Below, piece after piece: positions 53,912 to 62,946 of a DNA stretch of 64,000 bases; positions within the stretch are counted from its first letter, which is position 1; the number at the start of each line of letters is the position of its first letter. Below the pieces are notes generated by a model. The model was not told the origin of the DNA, ran no database searches, and saw only the letters and a list, made by a program, of their open reading frames with translations. A program made the position numbers and the translations under genes. The stretch lies in contig JBBDIT010000051.1 in NCBI GenBank assembly GCA_040880285.1, forward strand, positions 1 through 64,000, read 5' to 3'. This DNA is from JANQJA01 sp040880285. GTDB lineage: Bacteria; Pseudomonadota; Gammaproteobacteria; Pseudomonadales; Azotimanducaceae.

Positions 53912-54880
53912 TTACCTCGAACGCTCGATAACTTTGGCGAGTGCGATGCCAGCCTCGCCGGCAATCGAGTAGAAGAGGTAAGTGTCGCTACCCTCCTCGA
54001 AGACTTCTGGATCGCGCAGTTGGTGAACGCGTGTCTCTATAGCGCCGCGCCGGGACGGTTCGATTGGCCTGTCTGCACCTTCCCAATCTGTTTCGGGTCT
54101 CAAAATTTCGACGGGTTCGGAAGCCTGCCATGTAGACCAGTCAGCGTTGATGTCTATGGTAGATAGCAGGATACGCTCGGGCGCGTGGCCAGCCTGGGTC
54201 CAGAAGACGTAAAGCTTACTGTCGCGAATCATGAGTCCGGAGTGGCGCATGTTCGGGTTGAACAGCGAGAGCCCCTCCTCGAATTTGGTGAGGCCGTCTG
54301 AGGAGCGGTAGAAGACCCCCGGCATCGCGAGGCCATAGTACTGACCGTTCCAGGGGAATACGCGCAGGTAAGGACGGGTGATGACCTCCTGTCTCGCGTC
54401 GAACTTGAGGCCGTTTCGTGACACCGCCACGCGGCTCGCCTGCGAACCTGTTTCCAGCATGCCATGGTAGTAGAGTCGGATCTCTTGTTTTTCCGGTACG
54501 ATCACGGCTTCCGGAGAAGCAATGTGCGTGTAGAGGGGGTCGTAGCCATCGGCGCGTCGCTCAGCAACTCGTTCCCGGCGCTCTCTGGGCAACCTGGCGA
54601 GCGGAATGACGCCGGTCGGAAAGTACGATTCCTCCAGGTGGAGCACGCCGGGTTCGTACACCGTCCAGGGGCCACCGATCGAGTCGGCATACGCCAGCCG
54701 GATGTGCTTACCCCTGTGGTGAGCAAAGTACATGTAATACTTACCGAGCGGGTTGTCGACCCAATTGGGCACGCGGATCACCGAGGGACCATTCACGTTG
54801 TTGCCAAGTGATGGGGACGAGTCTGTCGTGATGATTGGGTTTGCCACGAGCCGTTGGATCTCGATTTCGGGTGCGGCCAT
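53912..54880 (-). CDS. Beta-propeller protein, glycosidase GH43/GH130-like
   Basis: A 322-residue protein without signal peptide. Repeating blades are seen: GPSVIRVPNWVDNPLGKYYMYFAHHRG (read in parts: GPSVIRVPNW, KYYMYFAHHRGKHIRLAY), VIVPEKQEIRLYYHGML, and the final LRDPEVFEEGSDTYLFYSIAGE. This is the style of five-bladed GH43/GH130 enzymes, though catalytic acids cannot be assigned with certainty. ATG 54880 is chosen because the longer frame runs into the upstream gene. It lies 43 bases after that gene and probably shares its operon. Confidence 0.65.
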   Translation of the reverse strand: MAAPEIEIQRLVANPIITTDSSPSLGNNVNGPSVIRVPNWVDNPLGKYYMYFAHHRGKHIRLAYADSIGGPWTVYEPGVLHLEESYFPTGVIPLARLPRERRERVAERRADGYDPLYTHIASPEAVIVPEKQEIRLYYHGMLETGSQASRVAVSRNGLKFDARQEVITRPYLRVFPWNGQYYGLAMPGVFYRSSDGLTKFEEGLSLFNPNMRHSGLMIRDSKLYVFWTQAGHAPERILLSTIDINADWSTWQASEPVEILRPETDWEGADRPIEPSRRGAIETRVHQLRDPEVFEEGSDTYLFYSIAGEAGIALAKVIERSR

Positions 54881-54923
54881 CAAGGTGCTACTGTTGTGTA
54901 TTATAGCCACGAGAAATGATGCC

Positions 54924-55823
54924 TTATACAAGATTGTAGTTTTCGTTGAGCACCGGAATGTAGGTGGGAGGACTTCGATAGAGTTCGCCATCCAGAAATC
55001 GGCGTGAATGGTCTAGTACGAGCTTGTTCCTCGCCTGGTTGGCGCGCTCCCACTCCTGGTAGTCGGGACCGTTCCCGATCAGCGCCGCCGGTGTTTGTGC
55101 GGCCTGCCAGTGTTGGTAACTCGCGTAACGCGTCAGCATGACTGCTTCGTCGTAGTCGGCGGATTCCTCGCCACGTGCGGGTTCGGGATAAATGCAGCGC
55201 CAGAGGCCGATACCACGTGCGCCCATCTTGCTGATGACTGGCGTCATGCCGTCACGTGTCAGGGCGTCGAAGTTGTCGAAGCTGCCTTTCCTGATCTTCC
55301 AGTATTCGAAGTCGATGACTTCCTCGTCGCCGGGGGTTGGGATGTCGTAACGCACCGGCCCCGGCTGTGCACCGGGATCGCTGGTCAGTTCGAAGTCCTC
55401 GTCCAGCCCCGGGAGATGATAGGGAACGTCCTCGAACATGCGTCCGGTCATGAAGTACGCCCCATCCGACCCGAGCAGGTATTGGCGCCGGGTCGAGCCT
55501 CCGCCTTGGGAGAGATCGAGCAGCGGGCCATCCCCGATGATATTGCCAGGTTGACGCGTCTCTACCCAGTGCTCATAGCTCGCGTAGCGCGCCAGCCGAT
55601 AGTTTTCGTCGTAATCGTTGCTGCCGCCATCCTTTGGGTAGATGACCTTGAAATCACCGACGACGCGACTGCCGATCTTCTCGTATACGAGCCAGACACC
55701 TCGCTCGCTGGCCTGCTTGAACGCCTGGTGGTAGCCCTTCCTGATCTTGTGGTGGCGAAATACGAGTACCTCTTCGCCGGGACGATTGGCGCTGTTGCGG
55801 CGCGCCGTAATTGATTCACTCAT
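54924..55823 (-). CDS. Protein with two tandem alpha/beta-barrel-like modules, unknown function
   Basis: A 299-residue protein I do not recognise by name. Residues about 17-105 and 167-258 are two copies of one module: both start EEV-x-x-F, have KIRKG, then YDE, a YARYASY or TRYASY block with HW, and IG-GP. The pattern resembles dimeric alpha/beta-barrel proteins (NIPSNAP/EthD style). No signal peptide. Cotranscribed with the propeller protein. It lies beside the gene-poor gap region, so it may be acquired DNA. Confidence 0.65.
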   Translation of the reverse strand: MSESITARRNSANRPGEEVLVFRHHKIRKGYHQAFKQASERGVWLVYEKIGSRVVGDFKVIYPKDGGSNDYDENYRLARYASYEHWVETRQPGNIIGDGPLLDLSQGGGSTRRQYLLGSDGAYFMTGRMFEDVPYHLPGLDEDFELTSDPGAQPGPVRYDIPTPGDEEVIDFEYWKIRKGSFDNFDALTRDGMTPVISKMGARGIGLWRCIYPEPARGEESADYDEAVMLTRYASYQHWQAAQTPAALIGNGPDYQEWERANQARNKLVLDHSRRFLDGELYRSPPTYIPVLNENYNLV

Positions 55824-56031
55824 GTGTTATCCAATTGTTGTAAGGTTTCGTGAACAGCGCCGGCACCAGATTTGCCGAACAGGAAACGTCAGAGTCCTCG
55901 GTGAGGGCAAATGAAGTATCTTATAGCGCATCTTTGGATGTCAAATGTACCCGGCTGAGACTAGAGCTCGCGGGCGATAATTCGGCCCGATATTAACAAT
56001 GGGTATCCTTCGCTATAAATATAGTTGTTTA

Positions 56032-56086
56032 AGGCGACGCTGAGGCGAACACACCTGGGTAATGGTGTGTTGATCGGAGAGGGCAA
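56032..56086 (+). repeat. 55-bp direct repeat, left copy beside gap 2
   Basis: The 55 bases before the gap are identical to the 55 bases after it (56187-56241). Each copy contains an 8-bp hairpin (AACACACC/GGTGTGTT). Confidence 0.95.
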
Positions 56087-56186
56087 NNNNNNNNNNNNNN
56101 NNNNNNNNNNNNNNNNNNNNNNNNNNNNNNNNNNNNNNNNNNNNNNNNNNNNNNNNNNNNNNNNNNNNNNNNNNNNNNNNNNNNNN
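56087..56186. other. Scaffold gap (100 N)
   Basis: A 100-base placeholder between identical 55-base ends, so probably two contigs that overlap and could be merged, or a collapsed tandem repeat. Confidence 0.99.
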
Positions 56187-56241
56187 AGGCGACGCTGAGG
56201 CGAACACACCTGGGTAATGGTGTGTTGATCGGAGAGGGCAA
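56187..56241 (+). repeat. 55-bp direct repeat, right copy beside gap 2
   Basis: Identical to 56032-56086. The sequence runs on beyond it without repeating the DNA left of the first copy. Confidence 0.95.
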
Positions 56242-56836
56242 ACTCATTTCAGACTGGCAGCGGCCGATCAACCGTTGGATCAAACTGCCCAATTCGATTG
56301 ACAACGACGAAGTGGCGGTGAGGATCGGCATGCGTGGCGGTACTAGCCCCGATACGGCTGAACTGCAAATATTATCGCATTGGCAAGGTCGTCGCCGAGA
56401 TGTGCCATCACACGCGCTGCATGAAGGCCTCCTCTCTTCCCGGGAAGTGATTCTCACGCGACGAAGCCGTGCCCTGACGCTCCCGGTGACCCCAGGTGTG
56501 TCCGTAGCGCCTGCCACGCTTGATGATCGCTTCGTAGCCCCGCGGTCTCAGGCCGTCGAGCGAGAAAATCACCTCGATCAGCAGGATACGTTTGAGTATC
56601 GTGTTTCCAATAATTTATGCTTGAGGATATACTGTCATCCTAAAGCATTATCAGGGTTGTGCCGCGCAGGTATCGATCCAGTTCAAACCGGATCGAGAGG
56701 CTTATCGGGAATCTAAAGCGCGACCTCATGAATTACCATGATTCGCATTGAACTGTTAGGTTTGATATAAACGGATGTGCTTGCCAGGGCTGAGTCCACG
56801 GTAGAAATTTCCACAGCAACGGGTCCCTTTAAATTG

Positions 56837-59197
56837 ATGTACACCGGATTTATTTTCCTGGCGCTGCTGTTTTGGCTGCCAACATTCGTTCAGGCAGCCC
56901 AGCAGATTCCCCGTTTTTCCGAAGCTGAATCCAGGGTGCAGATCGATGGCACACCTTCCGAGGCGATCTGGTCCAAGGTCATGCCGCTTGAGGACTATAC
57001 AGTCAGTTACCCTGACCTTGATGAGGCGCCTGCGTTTCGAACCAGTACTCGCATGTTCTACACTGAGCGTGGACTCTACGTCAGTTCCATTAATTTTCAA
57101 CCGACTGACTCACTGATGCCACGTCTGACCGCACGTGATCAATCAACGACCAGGGATGGTTTCCTGATTGTACTGGACACATCGGGCGAAGGCCGTTATG
57201 GCTACTGGTTTGAGGTGGGACTGGGTGGCTCATTGATGGATGGCATCCTGTTGCCCGAGCGACACTTTCGCAGTGATTGGGATGGGCCATGGCGTGGCGC
57301 ATCCACAATGAATGAGGATGGCTGGACCGTTGAGATGTTTCTGCCCTGGGCGATGCTCAATATGCCGCGCAGCGACGACGGTACCCGGCGTATGGGCGTG
57401 TACTTCAACCGGCGATTGGGCGCGCTCGATCAGCGCTGGGGAATGCCGAACCTGCCATCGACGCAGCCGAGCTTCATTTCAGGCTTTCTGCCAGTAGAGT
57501 TCAAGAAAGTGGAGCCACGACAGGAGTACAGTCTGTATCCTTTCGTGTCCTACGACTACGACAGCATGCGTGCCAGGGAAAATTACCGAGCCGGGTTTGA
57601 TTTGTTCTGGCGACCATCGTCTCAGTTTCATTTAAGTGCGACCGTGAAGCCTGATTTCGGGCAGGTTGAATCGGACAACGTTGACGTCAACTTGACCGCT
57701 TTTGAAACCTTCAATCCTGAGCGTCGACAGTTTTTCCTTGAAAATCAGCCGATTTTCACAACGTCTCCGAGAAGTCCGAATCAGGGTACATTGCTGAGCA
57801 CCCGCCGCATTGGTACCAATTTGATCTCAAGGGCAGGGCGACCAGATTTCACCGGTGGCGTTGGCTTTGACAAACATCAACGTACGCAATCCGTTGAATT
57901 GATCGGTGCGCTTAAGGCAACGGGACAGTATGGGCCGTGGCGGTATGGCGTGATGGGTGCATCGGAGCAAGAGACGGTGCTCGACGTTACTTCTGGTGGC
58001 GGTGGCCAACATCAAGCTCCCGGCCGTGATTTTGGTGTTGCGCGACTCGTATACGAAGATGTAGTCGCAGGCAGCCGCCGTTCCGTCGGCTGGCTCGGTA
58101 CGATCACCGAGCATCCGGGACGGCGGGCAGTGACCCAGGCAGTGGATGGTCACTATCGCGATCTGTCTGGTGTCTGGACGTGGGATGGTCAATTGTTTCA
58201 CAGTGATATTGACGGTGTGGGTGGCATAGGATTCCAGTCTGATTTGGTGATGGTGCCCGCGCAAGGACGGAGTCATAAGCTCGAAATCGAGTACTTCGAT
58301 CGGCGTGTCAACCTGAATGATCTGGGTTTCATGCGGCGCAATGACCAGATCGGTATTGACTATGACTATAGAGTCAACGAAGAGCGACTGGCCGACCTGC
58401 GTCGTCGACAGACCTACTATCTTGTTCGAACAAGTCTCAATACAGCGCGCCAGGTAACCGGTGCAGGTGTCTTCTTAAGGCGTAGCTGGGAGTTCCATGA
58501 CAGTACACGTTTGCGTCTTGGCGCAGAGTATCGGCTACCTCAATGGGACGATCGCAATAGCGTTGGTAATGGCGCTTTCCGTCGAGAAGATCGATTCGGT
58601 ATTGACGCCGCATACAATACTGACAGTGCAAAACCAATTTCTTTTGAAGCTGGCATAGATCTCTTACAGGAAAGTGAAGGAGGGCTACGCCGCGCACTGT
58701 CTGGTCGTTTGGTTTATCGTCCCAGTGACAGGTTCACCCTGCGACTGGGGACAAAATATACCGACCGTGATGCCTGGCTGATTCACTCAGCTGGGCCTGA
58801 GTTCACCAGTTACCACGCGGAAGAGTGGCGACCAAGATTTAGTGTCGATTCTTTTATCAATGCCCAACAACAGCTTCGTGTCGCTCTTGAGTGGGTGGGT
58901 ATCAAGGCTTTTAGTGATAAATACTGGCGTGTGCCGGAACAGGAAGGCAAGTTGACGCAGGTGGCAAGATTGCCCGATGAGCCGACGCGAGATTTTGTGA
59001 TCAGTGCGATCAACCTGCAGGCTCGTTATCGTTGGGAAATCGCCCCGCTGTCCACCTTATATCTTGTTTATAACCGCAGCGGCAGATTACCAGGTCCGAA
59101 TCACAATGACTTTGGTCGCCTTTTCACCGATGCCATGAGTGATCCGGAACAGGAATACCTGATTATTAAACTACGCTACCGGTTTGGTCCTTCCTGA
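56837..59197 (+). CDS. DUF5916-family outer-membrane protein with CBM9-like domain
   Basis: ATG 56837 starts a signal peptide (MYTGFIFLALLFWLPTFVQAA). Residues about 30-230 resemble the family-9 carbohydrate-binding fold (RVQIDGTPSEAIWSKV, WTVEMFLPWAMLNM). The rest is a DUF5916 beta-barrel with the family signature TVKPDFGQVESDNVDVNLTAFE followed by NPERRQFFLE (quoted in parts: KPDFGQVESDNVDVNLTAFE). The C-terminus ends IIKLRYRFGPS. 786 aa is usual. Members are probably outer-membrane proteins with unknown role. GTG 56777 would spoil the signal peptide. Confidence 0.88.
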   Translation: MYTGFIFLALLFWLPTFVQAAQQIPRFSEAESRVQIDGTPSEAIWSKVMPLEDYTVSYPDLDEAPAFRTSTRMFYTERGLYVSSINFQPTDSLMPRLTARDQSTTRDGFLIVLDTSGEGRYGYWFEVGLGGSLMDGILLPERHFRSDWDGPWRGASTMNEDGWTVEMFLPWAMLNMPRSDDGTRRMGVYFNRRLGALDQRWGMPNLPSTQPSFISGFLPVEFKKVEPRQEYSLYPFVSYDYDSMRARENYRAGFDLFWRPSSQFHLSATVKPDFGQVESDNVDVNLTAFETFNPERRQFFLENQPIFTTSPRSPNQGTLLSTRRIGTNLISRAGRPDFTGGVGFDKHQRTQSVELIGALKATGQYGPWRYGVMGASEQETVLDVTSGGGGQHQAPGRDFGVARLVYEDVVAGSRRSVGWLGTITEHPGRRAVTQAVDGHYRDLSGVWTWDGQLFHSDIDGVGGIGFQSDLVMVPAQGRSHKLEIEYFDRRVNLNDLGFMRRNDQIGIDYDYRVNEERLADLRRRQTYYLVRTSLNTARQVTGAGVFLRRSWEFHDSTRLRLGAEYRLPQWDDRNSVGNGAFRREDRFGIDAAYNTDSAKPISFEAGIDLLQESEGGLRRALSGRLVYRPSDRFTLRLGTKYTDRDAWLIHSAGPEFTSYHAEEWRPRFSVDSFINAQQQLRVALEWVGIKAFSDKYWRVPEQEGKLTQVARLPDEPTRDFVISAINLQARYRWEIAPLSTLYLVYNRSGRLPGPNHNDFGRLFTDAMSDPEQEYLIIKLRYRFGPS

Positions 59198-59388
59198 TCG
59201 ATTCTTCTGGTGTTGGCTGGATGTGGTGGGGGATCGGCTCATACTTGCATTGCGGTGTCGCTTTGCCCTTCATTCTCGTTCAGTTGGTCTCCGATCATCG
59301 ATAAATTTAATAGCCCATAGCGATAGTGAGGTCTATAGTTATCAGCAGGTAGATGGTTAGTGGTTGGTCGAGCGCCTTTGGTGAATCG

Positions 59389-60684
59389 TTAATCAATAAA
59401 AGCACCGTAGACAAGGGCACGGTAATCACTTCGAACACGGACGGGTTGATGCCGGTGTAGTTGCATCATATACAATCCAATGAGCTGTTCCTTCGGGTCA
59501 ATCCAAAATGTCGTCCCGAAGGCGCCACCCCACATATAGGTACCTTTGCTTGATGCCTCTCCATAAGCGGCTGGTTCTACTACCACGTTAACGCCCAGTC
59601 CGAACGCCGTGCCACGCGCACCCAGGCCACCGATTTTGGGAATGCCAAGCGCATGGGGAAGAGTCATCAACTCAACGGTTTTGGGGCTGAGTATACGTAC
59701 GGCATCGAGCTCACCACCGTTCATTAGCATCTGTGCGAAACGCAAATAGTCATGCATCGTACTGACTAGTCCGCCAGCACCGGGGAACATCACCTTGGGC
59801 CTGTGTTCTTTAACAAATCGACTGGTACCGTCAGCAGGTTCAGCTGGTGAGATTGAACCGTCGCTCTCACGCCGATATGCGACGGTATAGCGATCGAGCT
59901 TATCGAGAGGGACATAGTAGTAGGTGTCCTTCATACCGAGTGGCTCGAAGATGTGCTCTCTTTGAAAATCCTGCAACGACTGACCCGATACCACCTCTAC
60001 CAGTCGGCCCAGGACATTGAAGCCGGCGGCCGGGCTGTATTGCCAGTGAGTACCTGGATGATAGCCGAGCGCGAGTTGAGCATAGCCGCTGACAACTTCA
60101 GCAAGGGTCTGGTTGGGCGAGCGTGTTTTTGTCTGGACCATGTGATTAATCCATTCGGCAACTTCCTTTGATTCACCCACAGACATACCAGCGGTATGGG
60201 TCAGCAGGTGCTTGATGGTCATCGGGCGTTCCGGCGCAACCAGCACAACTTTGCCGTTTTCATTCAACTCCGCAACTTTTATATCAGTGAATTCTGGCAA
60301 ATAGCGCGCAATAGGATCATTCAGTCTGATTTTTGCTTGCTCCAACAAGATCATCACAGCCACAGCAGTCACTGGCTTGGTCTGCGAGGCAAGACGGAAA
60401 AGAGAGTCAGTCTGCAGTAGCCTTTCCGATTCCAGGTCGGCATAACCCTGCGCATCCTGATGGATGATGATGCCCTTCCGAGCGATAAGGGTTGCTGCGC
60501 CGGCGATTTCTCCGCGGTCGATGTACCCTTGTATAGCCGGTGCGATACGGGCGAGTCTGTCGTTGGACATTCCGACAGACTCCGCTTTGCCATCGCGAAA
60601 AGTCTCTGCTTGCAGCAGACCGGGTAGTAGCAAAGCTAACAAGCCAATTGTGAAGCTTCGGATGACGATATCAAACATATTCAT
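59389..60684 (-). CDS. Serine hydrolase, class C beta-lactamase family
   Basis: A 431-residue exported hydrolase. ATG 60684 (GGGAG upstream) gives signal peptide ...LLALLLPGLLQAE. The active site is intact: S100-Q-T-K103 in FRLASQTKP, Tyr in WQYSPAAGFN, and a late GGAFGTTFWID in place of KTG. Such proteins are esterases or peptidases; beta-lactam breakdown is unlikely to be the main role. It follows the nucleophile-less hydrolase gene (stop 60748) by 63 bases and is probably co-transcribed with it. Confidence 0.9.
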   Translation of the reverse strand: MNMFDIVIRSFTIGLLALLLPGLLQAETFRDGKAESVGMSNDRLARIAPAIQGYIDRGEIAGAATLIARKGIIIHQDAQGYADLESERLLQTDSLFRLASQTKPVTAVAVMILLEQAKIRLNDPIARYLPEFTDIKVAELNENGKVVLVAPERPMTIKHLLTHTAGMSVGESKEVAEWINHMVQTKTRSPNQTLAEVVSGYAQLALGYHPGTHWQYSPAAGFNVLGRLVEVVSGQSLQDFQREHIFEPLGMKDTYYYVPLDKLDRYTVAYRRESDGSISPAEPADGTSRFVKEHRPKVMFPGAGGLVSTMHDYLRFAQMLMNGGELDAVRILSPKTVELMTLPHALGIPKIGGLGARGTAFGLGVNVVVEPAAYGEASSKGTYMWGGAFGTTFWIDPKEQLIGLYMMQLHRHQPVRVRSDYRALVYGAFID

Positions 60685-60747
60685 ATACTCCCGGTTATTG
60701 GTTGTCACGCTGTGCTTTTCGCTGCATCGTGAGCTTTGCTTAGATGA

Positions 60748-61533
60748 TCATTTTTTATTTGCGAAGGTGGTGATGGCTTCGAGAACCTGCTCTTCCTGCT
60801 CCCGAATCACGAAATGGCCTGCATTGGATAGCATAATAAGCTCGGAATTTCTGATTCTCTGGTGTAAGTCCTCTGCGTTCTTTGGGGTACCGTTCTTATC
60901 CTCTTCACCATAGATCAGTAGCGTTGGCACTGTCGCGGTGCCCCAATAACTGGAACTTGGGGAGACCTTCGGGTCCCAGCTTGCGGCCTTGTTGGCTCGG
61001 CTATTCCAGCCAAGATCAGCGACTTCCTGGAATCGTTCAGGTGCCCTATCTCTAAACCCTTTGGCACACCAGCGTGCTTCATAGGCGGATTCCCAGGCAG
61101 AACGGTCGCCAGAGCGCCTTGCTTCGCGTAGTGCCTGGTCAATGACCGAGGTGTCTATGGGTGGAAACTGGCCACCATTGGCACAGATCACCAGTTTGCT
61201 CAGAAGGTGAGGGTAATCTCTGGCAAAGACCTGTGCGACCCTGCCACCCCAGGCATGACCGATTGCAATGACCCTCTCACTGCCCTGATCCTTCATCAAT
61301 GTGGCAGCGTCCGCCGCAACAGTATTCAAAGAAAAGCTGCCTTCAAATCGGGTTTGTCCCGCGTTCCTTTGATCGAAGCGCAGAACTCGCCCGATAGCTG
61401 TAAGCTCCTGAGCCAGCGACCCCCAGAATTCAAGGTTTAGAGATGCGCCGTTGAACAAAAGAATATCCAGGTCCCCGCTGCCCTCCACGAGGTAATTGAT
61501 CTCTGCGTTCGAATTACGATTGAGAAATGGCAT
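60748..61533 (-). CDS. Alpha/beta hydrolase-fold protein lacking the nucleophile (paralog B)
   Basis: A 261-residue paralog of the protein at 46139-46918, colinear with it without gaps over the first 97 residues. Shared blocks: LEFWGSLA, LRFDQRNAG, GHAWGGRVAQVFARDYPHL, GGQFPP, GWNSRAN, YGEEDKNGTPKNA. Position 94 is Ala (codon GCC) in GHAWGG, where the Ser/Asp nucleophile should be; the acid and His remain. It begins a short operon with the serine hydrolase. A possible operator is at 61602-61627. Confidence 0.87.
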   Translation of the reverse strand: MPFLNRNSNAEINYLVEGSGDLDILLFNGASLNLEFWGSLAQELTAIGRVLRFDQRNAGQTRFEGSFSLNTVAADAATLMKDQGSERVIAIGHAWGGRVAQVFARDYPHLLSKLVICANGGQFPPIDTSVIDQALREARRSGDRSAWESAYEARWCAKGFRDRAPERFQEVADLGWNSRANKAASWDPKVSPSSSYWGTATVPTLLIYGEEDKNGTPKNAEDLHQRIRNSELIMLSNAGHFVIREQEEQVLEAITTFANKK

Positions 61534-61966
61534 CGCGTCGTCCCAGATAATGTGTCCTTAATTATCATACAATACAGATATATATGTCCAATATCGTGTT
61601 ATTTAGCTATGTTTGCTAAAATTTAGCATTACTTTATGTGATCTTTGGTCATAAAAAATGTATGAATTTATTTTGTTACTTGTAGCAAGAATGCAATGGA
61701 AATTCAGTGGTCCGACGTGAGATGTTCCCGTGTCAAAATTCCCTTCTGGAGCTACAGGAATTCGCGAATTTTTGTTAGCGGTAATACCGTCGGTTGTGAC
61801 GTCGCTTATCTTGCTGCTGAGGAACTGGCTTTCGGAGATGTGAAATGACTGGACTATTGATGTTGCAGTCCGGGTCCCCTTCAGGGCATCAGATTTCTTC
61901 AGCGAGCGGCGGGTGTCAGTCGAGCAGTGCAGATGCGCAGGACAGTCAGGAAATGGTACTGCCCGA
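61534..61966. promoter_or_regulatory. AT-rich divergent promoter region
   Basis: 433 bases between divergent genes. TTTAGC and GCTAAA (61602-61620) form a dyad with a 7-base centre, with a further TTTAGC at 61622-61627; it lies about 70-95 bases before the minus-strand hydrolase. A 12-base palindrome AATTCGCGAATT is near 61758. A 50-codon ORF at 61696-61848 has no features and is probably chance. Confidence 0.4.
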
Positions 61967-62923
61967 ATGAGCTTGCCGTTTGAATCCATCGATCCGGTAG
62001 CAGCCGGCTTTGATCCCGAGGGGATAGCGTCATTGATCGAATTTGCGTGCGATAGCGGTTCTGCACAACTCGCGATACTTATGGACGGTAGGCTGCTGGT
62101 CGACGAAGTATTCTCATCATCACCCGTTGATGTTTATGCCGTGCAGAAAGGGCTTGTCTCTCTGCTGATCGGCATTGCCGAAGAACGACAACTTATCAAG
62201 CTGGACGATAGTGTTGGGGATTATTTACCAGAGGGATGGTCAGAACTCTCTGCCAGCGACGAGGCAGGTCTGATGATTCGACATTTGTTAACCATGACGA
62301 CCGGTATGGACGATAGGCTGGGATCTTTGGGGCAGATCGGCGAAAACTGGCGCTATAATAACACTGCATATAACTACCTCAAGCGAATCTTGTCGGATCA
62401 AACGAATCTTTCGCTGGTCGAGCTCACAGCTCAATGGATATGTAATCCACTGGGAATGTTGCAAACCCAATGGGTTGATCGTGACGCGACCTTACCGGAT
62501 GGGCGTCCACTGACTGGCTTGATGTCTACGGCGCATGATTTAACCAGACTTGGTGTGATGGTCCTGAATCGGGGATTGTGGAATAACCAACGTATAGTGC
62601 CTGAGAATTATCTGGACCTGATGGTGATGTCAGGCTCCGAGGCAAATCCCGCCTGGGGTTTGCTATGGTGGAACAATAGCTCGGATCACTTTCTGGTGCC
62701 TATGGCGGAAGATAAGCACCACGTAGGCAATATAATCCCGACTGCCCCGAGCGATCTCATTGCTGCGCGTGGTGCCAACCAGAATCATCTGGGTGTCCTG
62801 CCTTCAATGAAGTTGGTCGTTGCGCGAACGGCACTATCGACGGCAGGTGCAAAGCCTTTCGAACGCGAGTTCTATGCTCGATTGCTAGCAGCATTTAATA
62901 ATGTCCGCTATTATAAAAAATAA
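61967..62923 (+). CDS. Beta-lactamase-fold protein with Ser-to-Ala at the SxxK site
   Basis: A 318-residue class C beta-lactamase-fold protein without signal peptide. The expected SxxK motif reads A58-V-Q-K61 (DVYAVQKGLVSLLIG; codon GCC), so the catalytic serine is missing. The Tyr motif (WRYNNTAYNYL) and the late HHVGN block remain. Relatives with SVQKS at this point are esterases. It could be a binding protein or a pseudoenzyme. ATG 61967 is chosen; GTG 61913 would add 18 odd residues. The peptide-binding protein gene starts 24 bases after it. Confidence 0.82.
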   Translation: MSLPFESIDPVAAGFDPEGIASLIEFACDSGSAQLAILMDGRLLVDEVFSSSPVDVYAVQKGLVSLLIGIAEERQLIKLDDSVGDYLPEGWSELSASDEAGLMIRHLLTMTTGMDDRLGSLGQIGENWRYNNTAYNYLKRILSDQTNLSLVELTAQWICNPLGMLQTQWVDRDATLPDGRPLTGLMSTAHDLTRLGVMVLNRGLWNNQRIVPENYLDLMVMSGSEANPAWGLLWWNNSSDHFLVPMAEDKHHVGNIIPTAPSDLIAARGANQNHLGVLPSMKLVVARTALSTAGAKPFEREFYARLLAAFNNVRYYKK

Positions 62924-62946
62924 GCTCATCAGTGTTGAGGAAACCA

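Larger units (their letters stand above)
55824..56836. other. Gene-poor region with gap 2
   Basis: About 1 kb with no gene I can support. It contains a 100-N gap and its flanking duplication. From 56242 to 56716 an open frame on the plus strand and a shorter one on the minus strand (56413-56600) give no recognisable motif. Composition changes from balanced to AT-rich beyond 56600. Could hold a decayed mobile element. Confidence 0.4.

Noticed and set aside
56222..56716. Plus-strand frame of 164 codons after gap 2
   Set aside because: No motif, no good ribosome site, odd composition; possible chance ORF or remnant, so only mentioned as a gene-poor region.
59389..60684. Antibiotic-resistance AmpC beta-lactamase
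   Set aside because: SxxK is present, but the other motifs and length fit the broad esterase/peptidase branch, and no ampR lies beside it.
61696..61848. 50-codon ORF before the Ser-less hydrolase
   Set aside because: No ribosome site, no conserved pattern, and it lies in AT-rich promoter DNA.
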